From the IMG/VR virus record IMGVR_UViG_3300021961_000464, positions 1 to 28,482 of that record: 28,482 nucleotides of DNA. One strand, given 5' to 3'. This document shows, in pieces, positions 1 through 8,945 of the stretch. A program made the position numbers and the translations under genes. Numbering within the stretch: the stretch's first letter is position 1; the number at the start of each line of letters is the position of its first letter. The notes under the pieces are model-generated. The model had not been told where the DNA came from, searched no databases, and saw only the letters and a list, made by a program, of their open reading frames with translations. The stretch comes from a virus.

Positions 1-151
1 TCGCGAGCAGCACCGGGTCAAACAACTGCTGCCGGTTAGTTAGGGCTGTCTCAAGCTCTTCTTGAATGCGTAAAAAATCTTCAAGACTTTTCTTTTCACC
101 GGGCGTCTCGGTGTAGTAAGAAACGGGCAAAGCGCCTTTGGAAGTAGTCAT
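1..151 (-). CDS. Partial phage protein, N-terminal 50 residues only (runs off the left edge)
   Basis: An ATG at 149-151 opens a frame that stays open to the window edge. It encodes 50 residues starting MTTSKGALPVSYYTETPGEK and ending ...QLFDPVLLA. The start lies 3 bases after the stop of the 357-aa gene, and a GGGA stretch about 10 bases upstream could be a weak ribosome binding site. The visible part is soluble, with a charged helical stretch (KKSLEDFLRIQEELETAL), and has no signal peptide. By position it follows two proteins that look like internal virion (ejection) proteins, so it may be another virion protein. I cannot name the family from this fragment. Confidence 0.7.
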   Translation of the reverse strand, partial: MTTSKGALPVSYYTETPGEKKSLEDFLRIQEELETALTNRQQLFDPVLLA

Positions 152-154
152 AAT

Positions 155-1228
155 TTATGTCCCAAAATCACCCATCAGACCAGTTTCTGTACCCCCTCCC
201 CCGATAGGGCCTAAAGATCCCCAACCGCTATTACCTATACCACTGAAAATGTTCTCAACACCACTGATGATTTTGTTACCGATACCTTGACCACCTGACG
301 GAAACGCCGCTCCGACTAAGGTTCCAAGTCCGGCGATCTGCTGCAACGGTGAGGGGGCGAAAGTTGTTGGAATCGTTTCAGCGGTTTCAGTCGAGCTGGT
401 GGGGTAGGTGTAACCGCGCATAATCTCAGCCACATTCAAAGCTCGCTTGAGCGGTGCTTCTATCTTAGACTGATCATAAGCCAACTTAGCAGCCCCCACG
501 TCACTCAAAGTCTTCAACCCCGAAGTTGCGGCCGCCTGCTCCTGAGAACCTAAACCTGAGAGAGCACTCGTGGCGGTTGCTAATTGGCCTTGCTGTTTGA
601 GCGCAGCGTCTAGTGCGGTTTGAAAACCTTTCGACCGAGCAGCGGTCTGCTGCGCTTGAAGATTGGCCGCAATGTCCGCAAGTGCCTGACCGCTAATGTT
701 TCCAGTGCGACTGCTCCCTAACGCTCCGCCCATACCGCTCACCCCCAGCGCTTTGAGGGCGGGCAGCACGTTACGCTGCACGTTGATGTCAGACTGCTTT
801 TGCATTTCATCTATGACTTGCTGTTGAAATGGGTCATAAAACGATCGTAGCTCGTCTGAGAAAATGGGTTTCCCCTCTGCGTCATACGTGAGTCCGATGT
901 TCTTAGAGGCTGCTTTCCCCGCCGTAAGAGCTTGATCCAACGCGCTCTGATAACGCGTCAGGTCTGAAAGACCCGGCAGACTTGCGTCAGTCTTCGGAGT
1001 CATGAGCGTTTTATAAAAATCGGGAAGGTCAGCTACTAAATCTGTTTTTGTAAACGGTGTAAACGTTGAAGCGCCGCTACCAGTGCCTGGTGTAGCCGTA
1101 CCCAACGCACCCATTCCCGCTTGAGACAGCGCGGTGAGATAGTTGGTGAGATACTCCGGCGCTTTTGCGGCCGAGGTTTTAGTTAGTTCAACGGGGTCTG
1201 GAGCAGAACCTTCAAATAATCCGGCCAT
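155..1228 (-). CDS. Ala/Gly-rich virion protein, possible ejection protein (357 aa)
   Basis: The protein is rich in Ala, Gly, Gln, Ser and Leu. A central helical part (about residues 90-250) carries runs such as AALKQQGQLATATSALSGLG and QALADIAANLQAQQTAA. A conserved-looking stretch near 265-300 (LNVAEIMRGYTYPTSS, then TTFAPSPLQQIAGLGTL) is followed by a glycine-rich tail. I recall this arrangement (a helical Ala/Gln region, RGYT-P, SPLQQIAGLG) from hypothetical proteins of uncultured podophages. It lies 1 base after the 1723-aa gene, with an AAAGG ribosome binding site 8 bases before the ATG. Composition and position resemble the internal virion (ejection) proteins of short-tailed phages. 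No enzymatic motif is visible. The ejection role is inference. Confidence 0.75.
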   Translation of the reverse strand: MAGLFEGSAPDPVELTKTSAAKAPEYLTNYLTALSQAGMGALGTATPGTGSGASTFTPFTKTDLVADLPDFYKTLMTPKTDASLPGLSDLTRYQSALDQALTAGKAASKNIGLTYDAEGKPIFSDELRSFYDPFQQQVIDEMQKQSDINVQRNVLPALKALGVSGMGGALGSSRTGNISGQALADIAANLQAQQTAARSKGFQTALDAALKQQGQLATATSALSGLGSQEQAAATSGLKTLSDVGAAKLAYDQSKIEAPLKRALNVAEIMRGYTYPTSSTETAETIPTTFAPSPLQQIAGLGTLVGAAFPSGGQGIGNKIISGVENIFSGIGNSGWGSLGPIGGGGTETGLMGDFGT

Positions 1229-1229
1229 G

Positions 1230-4200
1230 TTATTTGCCTTTCTTCAGGTAATCGAGTGGGCTTTTGTGCGCCGGCGGAGGCAGGTCTTTCGGGTGTTTTG
1301 AGCGAGCACGACCTCTGATCTCATGCATCATCTCGTAGAGTTTTTCGGTTCCGGCCTTTGTTGAGCCGTTTCCGAGGGCGCTGACCACATCCGCCGGGAA
1401 GACGAACTCCCCGTCAGCGAGCCACGCCGGAATATCATCCGACTGCCCATCACCGGGACCAGCCACATGTTTACCGTCGCGGAAGTCTTCACGAGCGTGC
1501 CCACCTTTGGCGTACATCATTTGAATGTTCAACGGGGATACTTTTCCGCCTGATTTGAACACCGGAACGTAATCCGATTCATTATAGCTTGAAGATTCTT
1601 GATCGGGCAAGCCCAGAACTTCATCAATCGAGGGCTCTTGGCCATAGGTGTAGTAGGGCATAGCACCGCGCTCCGTTAAAACATTAGCTAGTTCGGGTTG
1701 TATTTGACTGAGTAGTTGCTGTTGATCGGCTTGTTGCTGCAAGGCTTGAAATTCAGCGAGCGGGTCAACGTAAGTGCCGCGCTCTTTAGACTTCAAAAAC
1801 TGCGGGCCTAACCAATCAACACCTGCCGCTACGACACCCGCAGACGGAATCACGGCACTTGAAGTGCTGCTTGGTTGAGAAACTTTAGGCTGCGGAGTCT
1901 TAGGGGTTGGTTCCGCAGGTTTAACAGGCTCAAGAGGCGCAACAATATCAATCTTGGGAGGATCGCCAACATCGATATCATCAAAAACAGTTTCCTGACC
2001 TTCAGGGTCCGTATACGTCACCTTGGTCGTTCCGTCAGGACTCCACGTTACAGTAACTTTAGTGTTTGTGTTCGTATCTGTAACGACCTGTGTCGTGACA
2101 TTCGTGTTGGTGTCAACCGTAACATCTGTTGAGCGAGTGCCATCAACCGTCGTTTGAGTGGTCACGCCCGTGTTTACATCGCTTGTGACCGTAGTGGTCG
2201 TGCTGCCAACCGTCGTTACTTGCGAAGTGACGTTGTTATTGGTTGTGATGGTCGTTGACGTATTGTTGGTACTGTCAACCACGGTCTGACTCGTTACACC
2301 CGTCGTCGCATCCGTTGCGGTTGTGGATGTGACATTGTTGTTTGTTGTGCTATTTGCCGTGATGTTTGAGTTCGCACCCGTAGCTGCCGCGATAGCCGTG
2401 TTGGTGTCCGTGCCAGCAGCGATCGCAGCCGTAATCGAAGAAGCCGCAGCAACCGAGGCGTTAGCCCCTGCATTAGTGGCTGCAGTCACAGCGGAGCTAA
2501 CAGCAGTGCTTGCATCAACGCCGCTTGCGATTGCGATTGATACGGCCGTGCTCGTTGAGCCTGTAACAACTGCCGTCGAATTGGCACCGCTTTGCGTAGC
2601 TGTCGAGACGGCCGCAGTTACCGATGACGCGATAACGGTCGAGGCGTTAGCCCCAGCAGCAAGTCCTGATGTCACCGCAGAATTAACCGCACCTGTAACC
2701 ACCGTTGAAGCACTCGCGCCATTATTTAAGGCTGTTGATACGGCTGAACTGACCGAGCTTGTAACCACCGTTGAGGCATCGGCCCCGGTTGCAATGCCTG
2801 TTTTAACGGAAGACCCAACGGTTGAATCAATAGCTGTCGTGACATTAACGCCGTTATTAAGTGATGCGGTAACCGACCCGGCAACAATTGTGCTTACGGT
2901 TGCTGAAGTACCTGCGCCACTGCTTAAAGCGGTTGAAAGGCCGGCATCAACTGACGAAGCGATAGCAGTTGACATATCGACGCCCGATTGAGCGGCTGTG
3001 CTGATGACTGTTGAAACCGCCGCGCCAGGATTGAGACCATTATTTATTGCGGTCGTAACCGAGCCAGTTGAAGCCTGAACGATGTTGCCAGTCTGAGCGA
3101 GTGTGTCATTGAATGAGGCTTGAACGCCTGAGCCAATCGATGTTGATGCGGCCTGATCGAGCGTATCAAGCCTCGTGCCCTGCATAGAGCCTGCCGTAAC
3201 GCCACCATACAAAGCACCGCCCGTCATGTTTGTGAGCGCGTTTACAGCATCGACAGGCCTACCCAACGCCAAATCAATCGACCCGGCAATGCTGCCTTCC
3301 TCGAGCACTTCCTGCGCTGACTCTTTCAGCGTGGTCTTGCCAACTTGAGATACGCCACTTGCTGCCTCATCAGCCTGGCTGCCAAAGACTTTGCCTGCCA
3401 CCTTGCCTAAGCCAGCAGCACCGCCTGCCAGGGCTACGGTGACGCCAGCAGCCGTGCCGGCAGCTTTCTGGGCGGCTAGGTGCGCATCTTCCTTGGAAGC
3501 GCCTTTGGCAATCTGTGACTCATACTCCGTGTTGTAAGCAGCACCGCCATTTTCTAAGGCTGAGGCAACGGTCTCTTTGACAAGGAAGCTGCCAGGAAAC
3601 TTAAGTGTGGCAAGTTGCAATACTTCTTCAACAACTTCACTGCCGACAGTAGCGCCAAATGCTTTTGGATTATTAAAAGCCGTTGATACTAAGTTACCAA
3701 TATTGGTAGCAAAGTCTTTGATTCCAGAGGACTCGCCAACTCTTTGGATGGCAGCATTGATGTCCTTCTTACCTTGCGTGATGTCAGCGCCTTCTGCTGC
3801 AGTAGCGGCAGCAGCAATTTGATTGGCCTTATCAAGCACTGTCCTACCCGCATCTGTAAAGCCAAGTGCGCTTAATGCGCCAGCGATTGAGTTAGCTCCG
3901 AAGCTCGCTACGCCTTGCGCAGCAACACTGCCAAGCACTGAGTCCACCCTGGGCTTTTCCATTGTGACCGGGCCTGTGGTCGATGGCATCTCTTTGCCAG
4001 CACTATTGACTGATGCTGGCGTGATAAGGGTTCCTGACTTGCCTTCGCTGATTAGCGCGTTTACTGCCTGAACGTACTTGGCGTAATCAGCATCGCTTGT
4101 ACCTCCACCGGCCTGAATAAAGGCTGCGCGGTTATGCATACCGTTGGGTGCAACATACGGGACTTCAGTGGATGGCTTGCTTGTTGTGCCTGATAGGTCA

Positions 4201-6401
4201 GGTCTTTCTGCTGCCGTGGCAGTGCTATAAGTTTTACCTTGCCAGGTAAACGTGGCATCAGCACCGAGTTTATCCCGCGCTAAAGCATAGGCATCATTGA
4301 AATTGCTCTTGCCTGCAATCTCGCCCCTGATGTCGGGCAGGTTCTCAGCGCGAACCTGTGCTTGCTCACCAGAGGTTAATTTGCTGCCTTCAAGAACACC
4401 TCGGCCTCGAGTGACAAGTTCGTTGATCTGCGCGTCGCTATAGCCAGCAGAGGTCAAGGCGCTGCGTAATTGATCTTCAGAGCCTTTGCCTTGCGTAAAG
4501 TTTTGATATGCAGACTGAACGCTTAGCCGGTTTTCAAGCTTGATCGCATTTTGCGCATCAATACCGTTCAATATTTCATTAGCACGATCTGATGTGAAGC
4601 CAGCCGCCACAAGTTCTTGTGTAGCCGTGTTTCGATCAAGCTGTGGTGTGCCGAACTCAGGATCAATCTTTGAGTAGCGGCTCATCACGTCAGCGCCAAC
4701 GCGCTGCATATTGATTCGCTGATCTGCTTGTAGTGCGAAACCTTCGGCCTGATCTGCCGTGAAGCCAAGGTTTTTCAATTGACTAACAAGACCTTCACGG
4801 CTTAAGTCATTACCTGGCCCCAGGTAATCTGATAGGGCTTGATTGGCAGCATTTTGACGCTGCAGCAGTGCGATCTGCTCATCTTCAGCGGCGATCGGAC
4901 TAAGCGCACTCACGCCAAGCGGTGAAGCGTTAGCCTCAAGAAATGCAGCACGATCTTGCGGACTCATATCCGAGGTCGAGCCTTGGGCTAATGAGCCTAA
5001 TACACCGGACTGCAAAAGTGACGTAGCTGCGCCCGTTAAATCGCCCTGCACAGCTCTGTAACCTGCGTTCAAAAGCGATGTTGCTGTGTTCTTATCAAGA
5101 CCCGTTTCAGCCGCCACAAGGTCACCCGCAGCGGCCATGCCGGCACTTGTTGCCAAGGCAACTGGGTTAATTTTTCCTGTCGTGATGAGTTGAGAAACAA
5201 TATTTTTACCGGCAGCCGAAAATTCTGCAGGTAACATGTTTGAAAATTGATTGGCTATCTGCCCCGCACCATAACTTAGAACCGAACCTTTTAGTGCATC
5301 AAGCGGGTCCTGACCGCGTAGCAGTTGAGCACCAAAATTCAGTGCTCCGCTACCCAGGGAAGCCGCACTTGCACCTGTAAGCGCACCGCCTGAAAGGGTG
5401 CCACCTAAGGCTTCGGCTATTCCCGAGCCACCCGCTGCTGCGAGCAGCATAGGTAAAACACCTTCGATCAAAAACTCTTTGAAAAATGGCGTCTCTTTAG
5501 GTACGGTGTAAGGCTTGGCTTCGCCAACGGGCGTTAGCTGCCCGTTTTTCATCATGTAGGCTTGAGCGACGCGATTCTGGCCTGCGTAATCACCACCTGG
5601 CGCACCCCCTACATAGAACAGCACATTGCCCGATGCTATGTCTTGGGGGGTGGCTTGAATAGGTGTTAGCTTACCGTTCTCAACTTTGAAAGTCTCAACA
5701 AATGTTCCGTTATAACGATCACTTGAGCCAGGTTTGAAAAATGCTTGCTGGATGTTAGGGTCCGCAGCCATGAGGAAATCCTCAGCCGCTGTGGTACTAG
5801 CTCTGAAATCAACCCCCGGTTTGACACCAGTTACCGCCTCGGTTTCATTTGAAAGATCGGCCAGATCAGCGCCTAATACGGGTCCAGTCGCTGTTGAAAG
5901 AGCACCTGTAACTGTGTCATTACCTGTTGCACCCGTAACCGAAGTTGCGCCAGTGCTAGAAACAAGGGTGGGCTTGCCAGTAATAGGGTCAAACACATAT
6001 TGACCGGCGTTAGGGTCTGCTATGTAGTATTTTGACGCAGGGTCATTAGGGTTATAACGATCTTCTGTGTAAGTCGCGTCTACATCGGTTTTTGGATCTA
6101 CGGTCGATGCGGACGCAAGTGCCCCGCTGGCAGGTGTCGCGGTTGAAGCAACCACGGGTTCAGGAGTGTAAACAGGCTGCGGAACAACTGAAGCCAACCC
6201 ACCGGGCTTAACACCCGTGACAGCTTCGGTTTCTGTCGGTGCGTAAGAACCCTGATAACCTTGGCTCTTCATCCAATCAATGTCGGCTTGAGAGGCGTAA
6301 TTACGAAGCGTCCCTTCATCGACTTGGTTTGCGTTAAACCAGTCGATTTTTTGCAAGGGATTGTAGTTTTCCCAGCCGCTCGGTAATGCCGGTAGAGCCA
6401 T
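1230..6401 (-). CDS. Giant repeat-containing virion protein, probable internal/ejection protein (1723 aa)
   Basis: The frame is open from 6506, but I place the start at the ATG at 6401 (MALPALPSGWENYNPLQKID). A GAGGA ribosome binding site lies about 10 bases upstream, and the 82-aa gene stops just before it. Parts in order: an N-terminal region holding ETEAVTGVKPG twice; hydrophobic Ala/Gly-rich segments (from about residue 310); a helical region of repeated L-x3-GFT-x2-QA units (about 540-690); a short aromatic module with FTWQGKTYST; further Ala/Gly-rich hydrophobic helices; a 22-residue repeat array (about 1110-1340); a Thr/Asn-rich segment (about 1340-1455); a Pro/Lys-rich linker; and a C-terminal domain with FKSGGK, YAKGGH and GPGDGQSDDIPAWLADGEF. 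From memory, that C-terminal motif is widespread in phage virion proteins. Size and amphipathic content suit a DNA-ejection channel component, as in T7-like phages. A transglycosylase or other enzyme motif is not evident. The family assignment is inference. Confidence 0.8.
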   Translation of the reverse strand: MALPALPSGWENYNPLQKIDWFNANQVDEGTLRNYASQADIDWMKSQGYQGSYAPTETEAVTGVKPGGLASVVPQPVYTPEPVVASTATPASGALASASTVDPKTDVDATYTEDRYNPNDPASKYYIADPNAGQYVFDPITGKPTLVSSTGATSVTGATGNDTVTGALSTATGPVLGADLADLSNETEAVTGVKPGVDFRASTTAAEDFLMAADPNIQQAFFKPGSSDRYNGTFVETFKVENGKLTPIQATPQDIASGNVLFYVGGAPGGDYAGQNRVAQAYMMKNGQLTPVGEAKPYTVPKETPFFKEFLIEGVLPMLLAAAGGSGIAEALGGTLSGGALTGASAASLGSGALNFGAQLLRGQDPLDALKGSVLSYGAGQIANQFSNMLPAEFSAAGKNIVSQLITTGKINPVALATSAGMAAAGDLVAAETGLDKNTATSLLNAGYRAVQGDLTGAATSLLQSGVLGSLAQGSTSDMSPQDRAAFLEANASPLGVSALSPIAAEDEQIALLQRQNAANQALSDYLGPGNDLSREGLVSQLKNLGFTADQAEGFALQADQRINMQRVGADVMSRYSKIDPEFGTPQLDRNTATQELVAAGFTSDRANEILNGIDAQNAIKLENRLSVQSAYQNFTQGKGSEDQLRSALTSAGYSDAQINELVTRGRGVLEGSKLTSGEQAQVRAENLPDIRGEIAGKSNFNDAYALARDKLGADATFTWQGKTYSTATAAERPDLSGTTSKPSTEVPYVAPNGMHNRAAFIQAGGGTSDADYAKYVQAVNALISEGKSGTLITPASVNSAGKEMPSTTGPVTMEKPRVDSVLGSVAAQGVASFGANSIAGALSALGFTDAGRTVLDKANQIAAAATAAEGADITQGKKDINAAIQRVGESSGIKDFATNIGNLVSTAFNNPKAFGATVGSEVVEEVLQLATLKFPGSFLVKETVASALENGGAAYNTEYESQIAKGASKEDAHLAAQKAAGTAAGVTVALAGGAAGLGKVAGKVFGSQADEAASGVSQVGKTTLKESAQEVLEEGSIAGSIDLALGRPVDAVNALTNMTGGALYGGVTAGSMQGTRLDTLDQAASTSIGSGVQASFNDTLAQTGNIVQASTGSVTTAINNGLNPGAAVSTVISTAAQSGVDMSTAIASSVDAGLSTALSSGAGTSATVSTIVAGSVTASLNNGVNVTTAIDSTVGSSVKTGIATGADASTVVTSSVSSAVSTALNNGASASTVVTGAVNSAVTSGLAAGANASTVIASSVTAAVSTATQSGANSTAVVTGSTSTAVSIAIASGVDASTAVSSAVTAATNAGANASVAAASSITAAIAAGTDTNTAIAAATGANSNITANSTTNNNVTSTTATDATTGVTSQTVVDSTNNTSTTITTNNNVTSQVTTVGSTTTTVTSDVNTGVTTQTTVDGTRSTDVTVDTNTNVTTQVVTDTNTNTKVTVTWSPDGTTKVTYTDPEGQETVFDDIDVGDPPKIDIVAPLEPVKPAEPTPKTPQPKVSQPSSTSSAVIPSAGVVAAGVDWLGPQFLKSKERGTYVDPLAEFQALQQQADQQQLLSQIQPELANVLTERGAMPYYTYGQEPSIDEVLGLPDQESSSYNESDYVPVFKSGGKVSPLNIQMMYAKGGHAREDFRDGKHVAGPGDGQSDDIPAWLADGEFVFPADVVSALGNGSTKAGTEKLYEMMHEIRGRARSKHPKDLPPPAHKSPLDYLKKGK
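2035..2370 (-). repeat. Thr/Asn/Val-rich low-complexity segment inside the 1723-aa gene
   Basis: This stretch encodes about 110 residues made almost only of Thr, Asn, Val, Ser and Asp, with recurring elements NNNVTS, TTTVTSDVNTGVTTQT and DTNTNVTTQVVTDTNTNT. The alternating Thr/Val pattern suggests beta strands or a beta-solenoid stalk, unlike the helical-looking repeats just before it in the protein. It ends in a conserved-looking sequence (VTWSPDGTTKVTYTDPEGQE). The boundaries are approximate. Confidence 0.7.
2380..3075 (-). repeat. 22-residue (66-bp) imperfect tandem repeats inside the 1723-aa gene
   Basis: About ten imperfect copies follow the pattern S-x-V-x2-A-V-x2-A-x3-G-A-x-A-S-T-x-V-x. 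The clearest are SSVSSAVSTALNNGASASTVVT, then GAVNSAVTSGLAAGANASTV and SSVTAAVSTATQSGANSTAV, which follow without gaps at a period of 22 residues. Spacing becomes less regular at both ends. The DNA copies have diverged considerably, so this is an old array rather than a recent microsatellite expansion. It also produces a long open frame on the opposite strand, which I do not consider a gene. Confidence 0.8.
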
Positions 6402-6402
6402 T

Positions 6403-6651
6403 TTAGTTAGTCCTCGGGTTAACGGCCCCGACCACTGCCGAGGCCCACTCTTGCCAGTCGTCGAACTGATACGGTTCGGGGATAGCCTCATTGGCGAACA
6501 CGTCAATGGCTTTTAGGCCTGCCGCCCAGGACTTCCAATCCAAGTCCGTTGTGGGGATTTGGAGCTGCTGCGCAGCGTACAGCTCACACATCAGCGCCGC
6601 CCAAGAATCAAACGTATGGTAGCGCGGGTCATAGATTAGTGCTACGCTCAT
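6403..6651 (-). CDS. Small acidic, Trp-rich phage protein of unknown function (82 aa)
   Basis: A small soluble acidic protein with many aromatic residues (YDPRYHTFDSWAALM, DLDWKSWAAGLKAID, PYQFDDWQEWASAVVGAVNP). Two similar halves each carry a D/F-W-x-x-W/A motif, so it may be an internal duplication. Its ATG overlaps the stop of the nozzle-like gene (ATGA), which suggests translational coupling. It lies directly before the giant 1723-aa virion gene and could be a chaperone or structural partner of the neighbouring tail proteins. That is inference from position only. I do not recognise a named family. Confidence 0.75.
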   Translation of the reverse strand: MSVALIYDPRYHTFDSWAALMCELYAAQQLQIPTTDLDWKSWAAGLKAIDVFANEAIPEPYQFDDWQEWASAVVGAVNPRTN

Positions 6652-8945
6652 ACGGTGTACCCTCGGACGTCGCCCGTATCAGCGTCAACGATGATCTTAC
6701 CGACTTGATAGTCGCCACCTGCGACGTTGCTCACGAATTTCAAACGCAGCAGCCGGCGCTGCTCTTTCATATCGATTTTGCCCGTGCCTGGTGCAAACGT
6801 ATACGGTCCCGTGGTTTTGTCAGGCTGATCGGGATAGGGTCGTCCGACGACATACAACTCAAGGTCACCAGTTTGAATAAAGTTTGGCTCGACGCGCTCG
6901 ATTCTTGTCCAGCGGTTTTCACCCACGGGGGAGTAAGTCGCCGGACCTCCGGCCACCACACCTAAATCCGAGGTTGTGAAGTAGCTCTCAATCGCCAGCA
7001 CCTGAGTGCCCTGCACGAGGTCTTTGCCGATTTCATTTTGCCACAGTGAAACCTCTTGCCGAACGGAGTCAACCGTTAACTCAAAGTTAGCGCCCCCGCC
7101 CGCTAGCGTAGCCGTCAACAGGTCACTTACCGAGTAGCCGGTGCCTCGGTTGTTGATGGTGACCGTGATGACTTTACCCCCAATCACCGTTATATTAGCC
7201 GTAGCTCCCGTACCCGTGCCGCCCGTGAGCGGCTCGTAAAAGTAGGTCTGATTGGTGTAACCGGAGCCGGCGTTTGTGATGCTGACCGCGTTGATGGAGT
7301 CCGAGTTATTTACTTCATAACCTGCCTGGACGGGAAACCTAAAGACCTGCGAGAAGTAACCTGCCGAGCGCTGTGCTCCGAGAGCTTCCCCGGTGTCATA
7401 CCAGGTGTTTTCGCGCACGTTGTAAATCACCGCATCGGTACACTCAACTGCTGAACCCCGTGGGTAAAACCACCACACTTCGCCGTAACGCGGCACTTTA
7501 GTGGCCCAAACCTTTTGCCGTTGGTTGTAGTTGAGATTGTCGAAAAAGTAATTCTGATTGAACGTATTTGGGATCTCTTTTGTAACGCCGTTGTAGAGCA
7601 AAAACCGATCAACCCCTGTCCAAAAATAAATGCCATCGTACTCAATAACGCCTGATGATGACAAAAATGAGGACTGAGAGGTGATGATGTCGTAACGCCA
7701 GTAAGTGGTAGCCGCAAAGTTAGCCGTACCCGCAACACCAAGGCTCTGTGGCGCGTAAGATACCCGAACCAATGAGTCCAAAGACCAGAAAAGTCCACTC
7801 GGTGAGTTTGAGCCTCCTCGCACCGGTAAACCCTGCAGTATCTTGCCCGTGGCAGCGTTTACGCGATTAGCATCAGCCGAAACCCAATCGTCAATGTCTC
7901 CTGCCGAGCAGTTCCAGATCAAACCGTTGTTTCCGTAAACAAACACATACGGATGTAGGGACACCACGCCGCCCGAGATCGAAACCTCATTGTCAAAGGT
8001 GAGCGTAGTGGTGCTCGAAACAGTAGCGTTCTGACTCAGGGTGACCGTCGTAGCCACCACAGACTCAACAGTGGTGCCCGCCGGTATACCGTAGCCTTTT
8101 ACGACCTGACCTGCGGCTATTTTCAAATTTAACGCCGAGAGCGTCACGGTTTTTGAAGCACTCACAACCGAGCACCCATCAACGGCAAACAGCCCCGCCG
8201 CCCAGAGCGTTGTCCCCGTTAGCGGGCCGCATAGCAACCTAGTGTTGGTTTCTGAGTCAATGCTGTTGAGGTCCTGCGACGGGTGCGCTAGCAGCAAATT
8301 TGCGCTGTATCCAACGGTGTCGGTAAACGTATCAAACTGCCAGGAGTTGTCATCCGAAGCTGTAAAAGGCGAGTCGATTGCAGTCACTTTTAGTAGCAAC
8401 CCCGAACCCGCACCCCCACCAATATCGGCAGTACTCGCAGTTAGCAGGTCCTGCTCAACGTAACGTATCCCGCCACCTGTGATGGTAACGGCTGTAACCA
8501 CATTACCCGCTACGGTGACGGTGGCTCGCGCTCCCAGCCCTGTGCCCGAAGTGCTGTAGCTCAGTGGCACATTAGTGTAAGTGCCGTTAACATAGCCTGA
8601 CCCTGCCGTAACGATTGACAGCGTGGTCAACGGGCCGCCAAAAGCAAAGTCTTTAATACCTGAGCCAACCCCTGAGTTGTTAATGGGCACCACCTGAAGA
8701 CCGTCGTTGTAGCCACTGTAGACGTTGTTGAAAAGGTTTCGGACGACAACGTAAATACCTCGGGAGGGGCCAGCCAGCCCGTTCACAATCTGACGGTAGC
8801 CGCCCATTTTCCGAGGACGAGCAAACTCGCCCCCGAACTTTTGAAAACGCACCCAGCGCCCATCGGTGTAATACTCTTTGTCGAAAAGGGTACCGTCTCG
8901 CTGTATGCCAGGCCGAGTATCAAGGGCAAAGACCTTCTTGGTCAT
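6648..8945 (-). CDS. Tail nozzle-like / packaged-DNA-stabilisation protein with inserted modules (765 aa)
   Basis: The core resembles the nozzle proteins of short-tailed phages (P22 gp10-like or T7 gp12-like beta-propellers). N-terminally there is FDKEYYTDGRWVRFQKFGGEFARPRKMGGYR. In the middle are HPYVFVYGNNGLIWNCSAGD, DDWVSADANRVN and QGLPVRGGSNSPSGLFWSLD, then IEYDGIYFWTGVDRFLLYNG. Near the C-terminus come GENRWTRIERVEPNF and MKEQRRLLRLKF. Three segments look inserted: two Gly/Thr-rich GSGY modules (about residues 106-190 and 551-628) and one GYGIPAGTTV module (about 258-318). The ATG overlaps the stop of the preceding fibre-like gene (ATGA). It would extend the tail below the adaptor ring and help hold the packaged DNA. 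The functional assignment rests on remembered family motifs, not a search. Confidence 0.7.
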   Translation of the reverse strand: MTKKVFALDTRPGIQRDGTLFDKEYYTDGRWVRFQKFGGEFARPRKMGGYRQIVNGLAGPSRGIYVVVRNLFNNVYSGYNDGLQVVPINNSGVGSGIKDFAFGGPLTTLSIVTAGSGYVNGTYTNVPLSYSTSGTGLGARATVTVAGNVVTAVTITGGGIRYVEQDLLTASTADIGGGAGSGLLLKVTAIDSPFTASDDNSWQFDTFTDTVGYSANLLLAHPSQDLNSIDSETNTRLLCGPLTGTTLWAAGLFAVDGCSVVSASKTVTLSALNLKIAAGQVVKGYGIPAGTTVESVVATTVTLSQNATVSSTTTLTFDNEVSISGGVVSLHPYVFVYGNNGLIWNCSAGDIDDWVSADANRVNAATGKILQGLPVRGGSNSPSGLFWSLDSLVRVSYAPQSLGVAGTANFAATTYWRYDIITSQSSFLSSSGVIEYDGIYFWTGVDRFLLYNGVTKEIPNTFNQNYFFDNLNYNQRQKVWATKVPRYGEVWWFYPRGSAVECTDAVIYNVRENTWYDTGEALGAQRSAGYFSQVFRFPVQAGYEVNNSDSINAVSITNAGSGYTNQTYFYEPLTGGTGTGATANITVIGGKVITVTINNRGTGYSVSDLLTATLAGGGANFELTVDSVRQEVSLWQNEIGKDLVQGTQVLAIESYFTTSDLGVVAGGPATYSPVGENRWTRIERVEPNFIQTGDLELYVVGRPYPDQPDKTTGPYTFAPGTGKIDMKEQRRLLRLKFVSNVAGGDYQVGKIIVDADTGDVRGYTV

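Noticed and set aside
2323-2991. 222-aa plus-strand open frame rich in Ala, Val, Thr and Glu
   Set aside because: It is the antisense of the 22-residue repeats in the 1723-aa gene. The repeat keeps stops out of the opposite frame, there is no ribosome binding site signal of note, and no other plus-strand gene is supported in the window.
6402-6506. N-terminal extension of the giant protein (35 more residues up to 6506)
   Set aside because: The extension overlaps the 82-aa gene, has a Ser/Arg/Pro-rich shadow composition and lacks a ribosome binding site, while the ATG at 6401 has one and starts with a normal-looking protein.
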